DNA of 64,000 bases from Elymus sibiricus (lineage: Eukaryota > Streptophyta > Magnoliopsida > Poales > Poaceae), in assembly GCA_039707655.1 (NCBI GenBank), contig CM077672.1, positions 454,500,390-454,564,389 on the forward strand, given 5' to 3'. Below are positions 10,291-20,309 of the stretch, in pieces. Positions within the stretch are counted from its first letter, which is position 1, and the number at the start of each line of letters is the position of its first letter. Both the position numbers and the translations under genes were made by a program. Below the pieces are notes generated by a model. That model saw nothing but the letters and a program-made list of their open reading frames with translations, ran no database searches and had not been told where the DNA came from.

Positions 10291-10479
10291 TCTCGGGCGA
10301 TTAGGGCTTCCCTGCCTCCCGTCGGCACTACCGCCGGTCTGCCTCGTCTTCTGTGGCCTTAGGGCCATGCAGGCACGGTGGACCATGACCCTTGCCGACG
10401 GGAGGGCTCCTCGTCCGTGTTTTGCTATCTTTTGTGTTCGTGTAGGGTTTGTGTCATGCTTAGGAAAGCGAGGTGGCGG

Positions 10480-11434
10480 CGGCTCCCTGAAGATGGAATA
10501 AGGTTCTCTCTGCCTAACACCTGTCCCGGGAGTGCGTCTAGCATCGTTGGAGGGCGTGTGAAGATGTGTCTCTGGCGGATCTCGCTGGATTCAGTCGGCG
10601 TTTATCTTCGATGGATCTGCTTGGATCTGATCTTTGTTTGTCTGCGTTCGTATACCTCCCCCATGACGAGTTTTGCTGCTTCTGCGACCAGGTGAGGAGG
10701 ATATGCAACACCTCCTTGCCGGATGCCCCTTCTCGCGGCATGTATGGCATGAGGTGTTGCCCTGTCGCTCCACGACCACATTACCTTGCCAAGTGAACCA
10801 TTCGTGTCCTGGTGGGCATCCTCCTCCTCCAACACCCCTAAATCTCTTCGCCGTGGCCTCGCCTCCATCATCATTCTCACGACATGGCATATTAAGCACG
10901 ACAACAACTGTATCTTCGAAACTGCTCGCCCCTATGTCACTTCTCTGCTACTCCCTCCGTCCTTGAAAGAGTGTACTTCCAACGTTGTTGGAAAGTCAAA
11001 CTTTTTTATGTTTGACCGTATTTATACAATAATACACCAACATTTATGCCATAGAATTAGTAGCATTAGATTCGTGATAAAATATATTTTCATCATATAC
11101 CTATTTGGTTTCACAAACATTGATATATTTTTGCACAAACTCGGTCAAACTTTGAGATAGTTTGACCCTCCAACAAAGTTGGAAGTACACTCTTTGAAGG
11201 ACGGAGGGAGTACAGTCTATCCAGGAGACATGCACTGCAGGGCTAGGGATGACGCTACCGGGCTAGGCCACATCATCCATGAGAGATACTCTTTGTAGTG
11301 GGGCCGAGCATTAGCAACCCTCTTATGTCTGCTCGTGGCATTACCCTCGCACCGCTAGTGTACGTGTCTTGTGATGTAATCTAAACTTACACTCGCTATT
11401 CTATGCAAGCTCTGCGTATTCACGAAAAAAAAAA
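10480..11434 (+). mobile_element. LINE remnant #2 (5'-UTR-like part, zf-RVT part and 3' tail), broken
   Basis: Bases 10480-10640 resemble the region at 24100-24300 (..TCGTTGGAGGGCGTGTG..TCTGGCGGATCTCG..), probably a LINE 5' leader. From 10640 the plus strand reads EEDMQHLLAGCPFSRHVWHE and, after a frameshift near 10790, RRGLASIIILTTWHI, typical of the zf-RVT end of grass LINE ORF2. A Stowaway MITE interrupts it at 10951-11210. The remainder continues to an A-run at 11425-11434. The leader joined directly to the zf-RVT end indicates a large internal deletion. Confidence 0.6.
10951..11210. mobile_element. Stowaway MITE (260 bp) inside the LINE remnant
   Basis: Ends CTCCCTCCGTCCTTGAAAGA and the matching inverted GGACGGAGGGAG. 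TA dinucleotides flank both ends (10949-10950 and 11211-11212), as expected for Tc1/mariner-type insertion. The inner arms also pair (GTACTTCCAAC with GTTGGAAGTAC). Confidence 0.9.
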
Positions 11435-11449
11435 GTCCAAACTTCTCCC

Positions 11450-11489
11450 AAAAAGAGTGGTTGAGTCGAAAAAAAGAGTGGTTGAGTCG
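11450..11489 (+). repeat. 19-bp direct repeat separated by A residues
   Basis: AAAAAGAGTGGTTGAGTCG occurs at 11450-11468 and 11471-11489. Treating the repeat as GAGTGGTTGAGTCG leaves seven A residues between copies, a possible pure-tail insertion just downstream of the LINE tail at 11434. Confidence 0.5.
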
Positions 11490-11512
11490 GGCTCCAGAGT
11501 CCAAGCGGTTGA

Positions 11513-14500
11513 GCCGAACCTGTTCCCATCCCCGCCCCAGATCTCACCTCCTGGCTCGCTCTCGACTGCCGCCACGGCCGCGCCCTCTTCCTCTCCAAGG
11601 GCTCCGTTGCTCAGGAACTCCTTGTGTGGGATCTAAACACGGGCATCGAGCGGCGCGTACCAGTGCCCCCGCTGTTCAAGGACGGCTACGAGTACCAGAC
11701 CGCGGCCGTGTTCTGCCCAGCGGACGGATGCGACCACCGGGACTGCCACGGGGATCCCTTCCGCGTGGTCTTCGTCTTCACCGTCCCCATCTACCACCAG
11801 CTGCGGTGGCCCGGTCTCACGCCCGCGTGCGTCTACTCATCGGAGACTGGCACGTGGGGTAAACTGACCGCGATGCGCCACACGTCCTGCTTGATCTTCA
11901 CATTTCATTCCAGCGTGCTCGTTGGGAGCTCTCTGCTCTACTTCATGTCCGACAGTGGGTGGATCTTAGAGTATGACTTGGCCAGCCACGACCTCACTGG
12001 GTTCAACCCGCCACACGACGGCCCCGAGCAGACATTTAGCCTCATGGTGGCGGAGGATGGTGGAATAGGAGTTAGCGAAGCCTTTGGTTCGCAACTCAAA
12101 TTATGGTCAAGGGAGGAGAGTGACGGCACTGATGCACAATGGGTCTTGAGCCGGGTCATCCACTTGAAAAATTTGCTCCCAAATGGTGCTCTCGTGGATG
12201 CAGAGACTAGAGTGATCGTGTTGGGATATGCCGAGGGAGTGCATGTCATTTTCATTAACACGGTTGCTGGCCTCTTCACAATCGATCTACAGTCGGAGCT
12301 GGTGGAGAAGGTGTGTGATGATCATGGCTTCTGTAATTTGATTCCAGTTGTCAGCTTCTACACTCCTGTGGACCGTGGCGAATACCAGGATCTGCTGCCG
12401 TCAACCCCTAGTGAGGAGGTAGGTGATGAGGAGGGGGGAGAGAAGGAGAAAACAGTACATGAGGCACAACAGCTGCTTAACGAGGGGTCCACTACTATCA
12501 AGGAGGGGGGCTTTGTCAACGCCTTTGAATGTGTCAGCCATGACCTCAATATCAGGTAAGGGCTCTACTCCCAAATGCCTCACCTATTCTGAGCTACGCT
12601 TAAACATTTGTATGTATGCGATTGTGGAAAAGTTACTTCACATTAGTTCGGTACTCTTTAGGACCAGCTTTTGGTTTCCATGTGCCCTTTAGTTACTTTG
12701 GGACTCTTGACTCTTCTATTTTGGGAGATGAGTTTAGAAGGATTTTAAATGTTCTATGAAGACGCGGGTCGAATTAGCCTTAGTGTTTTTTATGGCAGTA
12801 CTTGAGAGTTAGGATCTGACATCTTTTGTTATGCTATGTGCTTGCAATGAACCTCAAAGTCTTATCGAACACCAAGTACCAAATGGTACATACAGCAAAG
12901 TGTATTTATTGGAGGGATAGGTATTATCCTATTTGAGAAGAGTTTCATACCTCTCGTGCTGGCTAATCTGTTGTTATAAACAGCAGTCAACTTTAGCCGT
13001 GTTGTTCTATTGAGAAGAGTTAGCACCTCGTGTCATCAAAATGTCTGATGGAATAATTTTAGCCGTGCCATTCTACCTCAGATTGCAGTAACTTTCATGG
13101 CCTTGTGTTATCTATAAACTTAACAATTATAGACTGAAAATATATGCCTTTGTTTTCACCTAGTGTTCGGGGTTGTGGGGAAGTTCCTCTGGGGTGTGCT
13201 AGCACGTTCGACAAATATGGATGTGCATACAAAGCTCAAGAGGTGAATGATTCTTCGGATGATGTTCCCAGGAGTGTACCAAGTGAAGAATCGGTGACGG
13301 GCACATCCAGCGAAGATGCCGATGCTGGGGAATCAAAGTACTCTGGTAGCAATGGTGAGGATGCTGCTCCATCTTCGGAGGAAGGTGATTCTGAAGAAGG
13401 TATTGTATATCATTGCCCCTTTCTTTGGACTAGTAGTGGTGCCAGGGCTGCACAACTGTGTGGTGAAATACCTTATTTTCTCTGAAGTTTGCATTCTCCC
13501 TAAGTTTCTGCATGAAATTTCATTTATGGAATAGTTTCACAAGTAACTTTTCGGATCAACCGCCCCGTAGTTTTAGCGAGGCACTGTCACTGCCCCCAGT
13601 TAGTCATATACTCCCTAAGAAAAAAAATGGCCATGTAATCCTGTGAATGAAACTAGCGTAATAGTCTTGTTTGGGAATTGAGACTTGTAAGGAACTGATT
13701 GCTATTTGGACGTATCTCTTGAATTCTCATCGTCGTTCCATATAAGACCATTTATTCAATGTTATTTTGCTAATAATTTTTATTTAATAATATTAATATA
13801 GATAGTAGATGATGTTGCTGAAAGTAGAAAATGCTTTCATTTGTCAAAAAAACTTGTGTCATGGCTATATCTTGAACTTGTGTCTGGTGCCACAAGTCAG
13901 CCATTTGCCTTCTAAATTTATATGCAGGAATTTGTTTATTTTTTAAACCGAGGCAAAAGCTTTGCCCGTTCTATTGATTAAGAAGAAGATCTGTTGCCTG
14001 GTTAATCACGGAAAACTGGGCGAAAACCGACACATGAATTTTTATCTTTCTTTCCTATACACTTGGACTAGCCAGTTTGAAGGTATATGGATCTATCTCA
14101 ATATTATCCTTGCACGGGGTAGCTTTTACTACACAAGAGCTGCTCTTTTCAATCATGTCTTACATAAGTTATGCAATAATGTTTTGTTGGTGTTAAATCA
14201 ACCAATCTATTATCATCATCATGCTATAATGATTAAGTTGGATCATTTAATCATTTGTATGGATCTCTTCCTGTTGCTACTTCTTTATGAATTTTTAATA
14301 ATTTAATAAAATTGATGGTCGTGCATCAATGTGTTTTATGCCTATTATGGTAAATACTGGTAATAGTCATTTTTTTACAAGAACATTGATATAGTCGTTT
14401 ATTAGGGGAAAACTCAAATGGCAACAAAGAAGTACTGGAAATACTGTAAATAACCTTGGGGTTGTAGGCAAAGGCTTCAAATATACAAATATGGTAATGT

Positions 14501-15120
14501 CAGGTCTCCGCTGAACCTTCTCCAAAAGAGACTAGCAACAGATTGTTCACATATGTGAAATGTGATTCAGCTGGATGCCTGAGACATAGTATTAGATGTT
14601 TGTACGGCATGTTCATGTTGCCTCAAGGCTCAATGGTCAATACTCATCTGTTGATCCGTATACAAGTAACCAGATTAAAGGTTGTGGTATTCAGCATTTG
14701 ATATTTTGGTTTTTTTGTCAACGTTTGCCATGTTCAATATCGAATTCAATGTTTGTCATGCTCTGAAAAGACTGCCATTGTTTGCTCTTTGCTATGATGT
14801 GACGGCCTTTGGCTCTTTGCTAGTCTTGGAGGGTCATATAAACCATTTTGCATGTTCTTGTGTCTGTGCGAAATTTTGCTTTTTAGTAAAATTCATATGT
14901 ATTATATTCTTCTCACTCAATACATTCTGCTAACTTTACATGCCTCTTACAGCAGTTTAGCCTCTCACTCTCTATCTATATATATCAGCGAACTAACATT
15001 TCAATCTGTTGTGTGCTGCTAGTGCTATGCTGACTGTCAGCCCGGATGTCATCAGTCATCGGCGCCTTCGCCTTGAGTTGAATCTTTTTCTTCTCTGCAG
15101 TTGGGGAACATGACTGTTAG
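11513..15120 (+). pseudogene. F-box-type gene, copy 1: 5'-truncated, lacks the F-box
   Basis: The open frame starts at 11513 after stops at 11462, 11483 and 11510, with no ATG before about 11870. The protein (WLALDCRHGRALFLSKGS.., then AAVFCPADGCDH, CVYSSETGTWG, LLYFMSDSGWILEYDL) is homologous to the C-terminal region of the intact F-box gene at 28138. The region encoding its first ~120 residues, including the F-box, is missing. Exon 1 ends 12555 (ATCAG^GTAAG). Exon 2 is 13164-13399, Ser/Glu/Asp-rich, and in frame across the junction. Exon 3 starts 15101 and reaches TAG at 15118-15120. So the 3' exons are intact while the start is gone. The 5' break lies just downstream of the LINE tail at 11434 and the repeat at 11450-11489. 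Confidence 0.7.
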
Positions 15121-15797
15121 TTATCTCTCTTTTTTCTTAGTACGGTAGTTTATTATGGCCCAGAAAACATTGACAAGAATTAAGGCACCAAAAGCGGTGG
15201 CTTTGGCACCTCGAAGAAGCGAATGCTGCTGAAGGCATATGATCTCAAGATGAAGTCCCAACTGGAACTCTGATGCAAAGCTGCAGAGTGGACTGGTAAG
15301 CTGGTATCTGTAACTGATACACCTAAAAGTTGATGTGCAATTGGAACGACTCAGGGTCTGTTTGTCGTAAGCGAGTGATCATTTGAGGAACCTTTCATCT
15401 TTAAGAAATAGGATAAGTATCGCCCGACATGTTCCGTCAGTTGCAAGAAACAACACTGTTTTCCCCCCTCTGCTTCTGTGTTGGAATCCCTTTCACTTTC
15501 AGTACTCTTGCCGGCAGTTGTGTGTAACAACAGGCGGTTCAAATAGTCTGTCTGTTTTCCCTCTGTTTCTCAACACTTGTTTTTTGCGACTCTGTCTGAA
15601 AAATTGAAATATGTTTGAAAGGGTTTCCGGGCTGTTTAGTTCCTAGCCACACCACAAGTTTTTTCTTTTTTTGGTGGGTGGGTGTTTGGTCCTAGACAAA
15701 CCTAAGGTTAGGCAAGTCAAAGTGTAGCTAAGAATCTTGGCACCTAAGATTAGGTTAGGCATTTCCTTCATTTTGTAGTAACTAAATAGCATATGTA

Positions 15798-15879
15798 CTC
15801 CCTCTAATCCAAAATAATTGTCGAAGTTTTGAACTGGAGTTAGTTCAAAACTGCGACACTTTTTATGGATCGGAGGTAG
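15798..15879. mobile_element. Short Stowaway-like MITE
   Basis: Starts CTCCCTCTAATCCAAAATAA and ends GATCGGAGGTAG. The inner arms GTTTTGAACT and AGTTCAAAAC pair. Flanked by TA at 15796-15797 and 15880-15881. Confidence 0.75.
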
Positions 15880-15881
15880 TA

Positions 15882-16600
15882 GCTAGTTTTGAGATGCAGA
15901 GCCATTGGGTGAAGACGCGTTGTGTCCTTTTTTACCGAATCAACACCCACTTGTAGTTAATAATTTGCTCAAAAGAAAGGTCTCTTTTTATACAGTACAG
16001 CTAGCTACCGTGTCAGACAAGATTTTATTGCAGCTATAGCGTACAGGCTTTAATTTTGAAAATGTTCTTGAATTTTTAAAGTAAAATAGGAAAATAAAGA
16101 AATAATGGAAAAGAAAAAAATTATGAATCCTAAAAATATGTACTGTATGTTTGTAAAGTTGTAAGCTGATGGTACATTGGATATAGTTCTGAACCTCCTT
16201 GTGACACTATTTCTATCGCTCTGCGCTGCGCCGCGCTCCTCCTCCTAGTGAAAAATTTGAATCCTCCACACTAGTTGATATATTATTGTTTATTGATCAC
16301 TGGAACCACCACCATTTCATTTTGGTCCAAATAGATTTCAATTTATTTATTTTTGCGGGGAAGTAAAGAGAATTAATGACTTCCTGAACCAAACCAACAT
16401 GTGGTAAGCAATCCAAACAATTCAAAAAAAAAAAACCAGTGTACACCGGTCTGGCCTGGTCACGCATTTCGGCCAAAATAATAAATCTACGGCGGTACTT
16501 CTTCCAAAAAAAAAAATCTACGGCAGTAATTTTTCTCAAAAAAAAAAATCTACACGGTACTAGTGGTAGGTAGGTGTACCGAACGTGACAAATAATTGAG
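15882..16600. other. Gene-free AT-rich stretch upstream of a CT-rich leader
   Basis: Only two micro-insertions (16483-16559) stand out. No ORF of note. Confidence 0.4.
16483..16559 (+). repeat. Two consecutive A-tailed micro-insertions in one 15-bp target
   Basis: The target AAATCTACGGCGGTA appears three times with small changes (16483-16497, 16514-16528, 16546-16559). Copies are separated by CTTCTTCC plus eight A and by ATTTTTCTC plus eight A. Both A-runs abut the right-hand repeat, so the site seems to have been hit twice in the same direction. Confidence 0.65.
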
Positions 16601-16960
16601 GAGGGAGGGAGGAGCCTCCAGCATCGCAAGCAAAAACAGAAGGCGGAGAGAGAGGGGGGAGGGGGAGCCAGCCCACGCGTCCATCGCACGAGCAGCCTCG
16701 ACTCCTCGACGGGCCGCGGCCGCCGCTAGCTAGGGTTAGGGGTCGCCGGGCTGCCGCCGCCTGGAGCTCCTCTCTCTCTCACCCCCACTCGTCTCTGCAA
16801 ACTGCAGGTGAGCCGCCGGTGACCAAGTTCGTCAAGACACTGCTGTCCAAGCTTGGTTCGTCCAACGGCGGCCCCCTCAACGTCGGCGGCTCCTTCTCCG
16901 ACAGGACAGCCCGCCCGTCTCGCCTGATGTCGACCACAGCAGGGTATCTCATCCTCCCCC
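16600..16960 (+). promoter_or_regulatory. GC/CT-rich block, possible promoter and first exon
   Basis: A pyrimidine-rich leader (TCTCTCTCTCACCCCCACTC) ends at CTGCAG^GTGAGC (donor-like at 16807). An alternative reading continues in frame as VTKFVKTLLSKLGSSNGG and ends in a GTATCT donor near 16945. Either could be a first exon, perhaps of the B3 gene downstream. The phase of the second candidate does not fit the exon starting at 20310. Confidence 0.3.
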
Positions 16961-17296
16961 TGCATTTTTCTTCTTTTATTACTGTAGATCACAAGTGATC
17001 AACTGTCAATTTCCTTTTTAATTGGATGAAATAAAGGTCAGGTCAGGCTACTGATAATCTACGTACTGTAGTTTTTAGGTGATTTTACCTCTACTCATGT
17101 GTTCACCGCAACTCATTCAAATCTGCTTGGCAATTTGGCTGGCCCTCTGCTGTGTCAATCACTATGGCCACTATTTCAAACTGAACAAAGGAAGAAATGA
17201 CCCTCTGCCCTGTCTGCTCTTGTAGCTCTGACCACCAAACAACGGGTGTCTGATTTGATGGTCTTTGGTGCTTGCTTGCTGTGCAAAACAAGCTTT

Positions 17297-19077
17297 ATTG
17301 AAAAAAAATTAGAGAAAAGGCACAGGCCGAGCCCGAGAAAAGGCTTTGAATTAACGAAGCCATCAACCGGCCAGGATTACAGCATAAGTAACATACAAGA
17401 AAAAAGAAAGAACGCCAAAGATACAAAGTGCTAAAACAGCTAACAACCTAACAAAGATACAGGCAAACACTAGAAGAGGAGAAACCCAGCCTGAAGCTCC
17501 AAGGTCTAACGTCCAGAGTATCAGCCACCCAATGGAGGGGAGAAAATTAATAGGAGCATCGGTAGCCAACAATCCTCGCCTGCTTCTGAAGGCCAAGACA
17601 AAGTCGAACAAGCCATCCGGTTCTGCCTCCGAAGAGGACCACTATCCTCTCGCCCAGGCTCGAAGGGCGCCGAACCGTCGAAAGGCAGAATGCTCCTAGA
17701 GCCCGCATGAACACTGCCACCAAGCTGCCCAGGGAGAAGAAACCAGAGCGCCAACCACACCCGCGTGCCTAACAAGACCTCGCCGCCGACCATGGACCAG
17801 CCACACCACCACACGCAAGCTGTTGAATGTGACCGCATGCCCAAGACCGGCTGGAGAAGAGGAGGAGCGTGCATCAAGTAGCCATCAGCATCCGCCCTCA
17901 GCCAAGCAGAAAAGCACCAGCCTTGCAACCGCGCTCCCCGAACGACGCCTCCAAGAAGGTGAGCGGCGAGTAGGCGTCGCCGTCGTCCACAAGGGGAACA
18001 GGGGCTTTCGCCCCAAAGCGAGCAGCAAGGAGGGAGGCGGGAGGGGATCTCAACAACGCCTCCGAGGAGGGATCCGACGCCAAAAGACGCCGACATCGTC
18101 GTGGCCTCCGCCGACGGCCAAGGGTTTCCCCCGATCCAGCACCCTACCCCCAACCACCCAATCCGAGGGCACAAACCGGCGACCGAAGCTGCCGACGGCC
18201 AAGTTGGATCAGGGAGCGCAAACTGTTGGAGAAGGCAGCGGTCTTCGTCAAGGTAGGCAAACCGGGTGACGGGGCACCACAACCCACCCGCAGAACACGT
18301 CCGCCGTGACCTCGCCGCCCACACGGCTAAAGTCACGGATCAGCACCACGGTCGTCGCTCGCCGTTGAGACGACACCATCCGCCGTGCCCGGGGCCGCTG
18401 CCCCGGCTTCCATCCACCTCGCACGTCCCGGCTGGAACTAGAGGAAAGCGCACGCCGACACCACCGGAGCACGCAGTACAGGCCACCAAGACCTCGAAGA
18501 CTGCCCCAGCAGCCAGATCTGGGCGGATCCGGCGGCCCCCCAACCAACAGTCGCCAGATCGAGAAGTTGGGGGTGGCTGTGGGTGCGTGAGGTCACAGGG
18601 CCACCACGATGGCCCGAGCCGGCCGGAGCTGGGCGCCAGCGCCGCCGAGGGCGGCTCAACCGACAGATCGGGCGGAGGAAAGCCCCTGCCCAGGACAAGC
18701 ACAGCACCAGCCTCCCCCGGCCAAACTCCACCAGCATGGACTGCACGCGAAGGGGGGCGGCCGCTGATGCACAGGGAGCCCCAGGAGATCTGACACCAGC
18801 GACGGCCAAGAGAACCGCGGCGGGCCTGCACCGGCGAACGGGGAGAGGAGAAGCCCCACTAGTCGAGGCGGGTGCTAGGGGAAGCCCCGCCGCCGCCTTC
18901 CGCCGCGCGGGCTTTCCCGGCGGCGGCGGGGAGGGGATGGCTGGGAGAGGGAGGGCTAAGCGGCGGCTAGGGTTGCTCCCCCGAGTCGCCCGGGGGGGAC
19001 GACGCGGGGGTCGGGTCCATGTAGAATTCTGAAAGCCTTGGCCTTCAGCTTTATTGATTCTTGCTGCCATTTCTGTC
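17297..19077 (-). mobile_element. Insertion (about 1.78 kb) flanked by a 22-bp direct repeat, LINE-like
   Basis: CTTGCTGTGCAAAACAAGCT plus TT occurs at 17275-17296 and 19078-19099. Read on the minus strand, the inside begins GC-rich (Pro/Ala/Arg-coding, no recognised protein) and ends in a T-rich 3'-UTR-like stretch with TTTTTTTTCAATAAAG, resembling grass LINE 3' ends. No reverse transcriptase is present and no clear poly(A) abuts the repeat, so the class is uncertain. It is probably a non-autonomous or deleted non-LTR element. The long ORFs inside on both strands look like composition effects. Confidence 0.5.
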
Positions 19078-19148
19078 CTTGCTGTGCAAAACAAGCTTTG
19101 ATGGTTTAGCCGCTCTCTTTCAGTTCAGGTGATGCTTCTGAACAACAC

Positions 19149-19188
19149 CTCCTGTCTTTTTTTTTTCTTTCAACGAATCTCCTGTCTT
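19149..19188. repeat. Micro-insertion between 10-bp repeats, T-run on the left
   Basis: CTCCTGTCTT at 19149-19158 and 19179-19188 flank TTTTTTTTCTTTCAACGAAT. The T-run abuts the left repeat, as expected for a minus-strand tail insertion. Confidence 0.55.
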
Positions 19189-20164
19189 ATTTAGCTCATG
19201 TCAGTGTTAGGGATATGTCATTGCTGTAATGCTAATGTTCTGGTCTAAGTCTCCATCGTGTTGCCGAGATCAGAGTTTCAGTTAGCAATATATATTGCAG
19301 ATTTTCTTTAACATGTCTGTGCATTGTTTAGAGGATAAAGTAAGAGATGGTTTAAGCTCAGTCTTCTGATTATGCTGGTTAAGTTTTGGGACTACAAAAT
19401 GTTCCCACTTTTAGAGCCAAAAGTCTTATGTTCCCACTTTTTATCTTGTTGGCTGTTGTTACATTAATAAAATGGTGGCTGCTTCCTTTCCTTGTTTTTT
19501 TTTTTAATCTTGAATCTTGATACATATATCTTAGTAAGGACTGGTTGGACAGGGAGATGCTCAACTTAGGTTGCGTCTGTTCAATAAGATACATCTTAGG
19601 ATCTTTTAGTCTGGCTCTACCAAAGCTTTATTATATTTGACAAAATGTTTCTTGTGATGTGATCTCCAATTTGCTCTCTAGTCCTTCAACTTGGATGCCC
19701 CAATTTGTTCTTGTGATGGGATCCAGTTTGCTTCTTTTAACTTTTTGTAAACCCAAGCTTTCCTGTTATACACCATCAGGTTAAGTATGTGATGTCTTCT
19801 ATATTCAAAAAGCAGTCACACAAACACATGCCTACAGAGGATACCAGTTAGCTTATGTGTGTGATTGATAACTGAACAAATGCTTGCACATCTCTGAACT
19901 GAGAGTACACTTGAGTTCCTATTCCTCCTAATCTTAATAAAGTGAAATAATTTGGAGTTGGACACTTGTGTTGTTGTGCTGCACACTTTTTACTCACATA
20001 TTATGCTGGAATACTAGTTCTGAACCTTTTGTTATGTTTGTTACATGCAGGTTGTTTCCCTATTCCTGTTGTCTTCATACTATGCCTTTCATACCATGCC
20101 ATGTCCCCGCCCATCCCATGGACACGGACGAGTTCAACCCAGGGTGACTACCACCTCCTCTTCT

Positions 20165-20214
20165 GTCCGTCCTTCCTTTTCTTTTTCTTTTTTTGATTTG
20201 CCCGTCCGTCCTTC
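20165..20214. repeat. Micro-insertion between 11-bp repeats, T-rich on the left
   Basis: GTCCGTCCTTC at 20165-20175 and 20204-20214 flank 28 bp beginning CTTTTCTTTTTCTTTTTTTG and ending ATTTGCCC. A minus-strand A-rich tail with an 8-9 nt tag explains it. Confidence 0.55.
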
Positions 20215-20309
20215 TTCATGCCCCCGGCCGGAGAAGAATGCTGCAATTTTATTCCTTCTTTGGGAAATTCCTTCTCTTGACATCGATCTCTGGTCCCATC
20301 CATGTCCAG

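Larger units (their letters stand above)
19100..20309 (+). other. No gene recognised; probable intron or 5' region of the B3 gene
   Basis: AT-rich sequence without coding signal. An in-frame ATG at 20096 lies upstream of the first B3 exon, but the sequence between contains a T-rich micro-insertion and reads as low complexity, so I do not accept it as the start. Confidence 0.35.
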
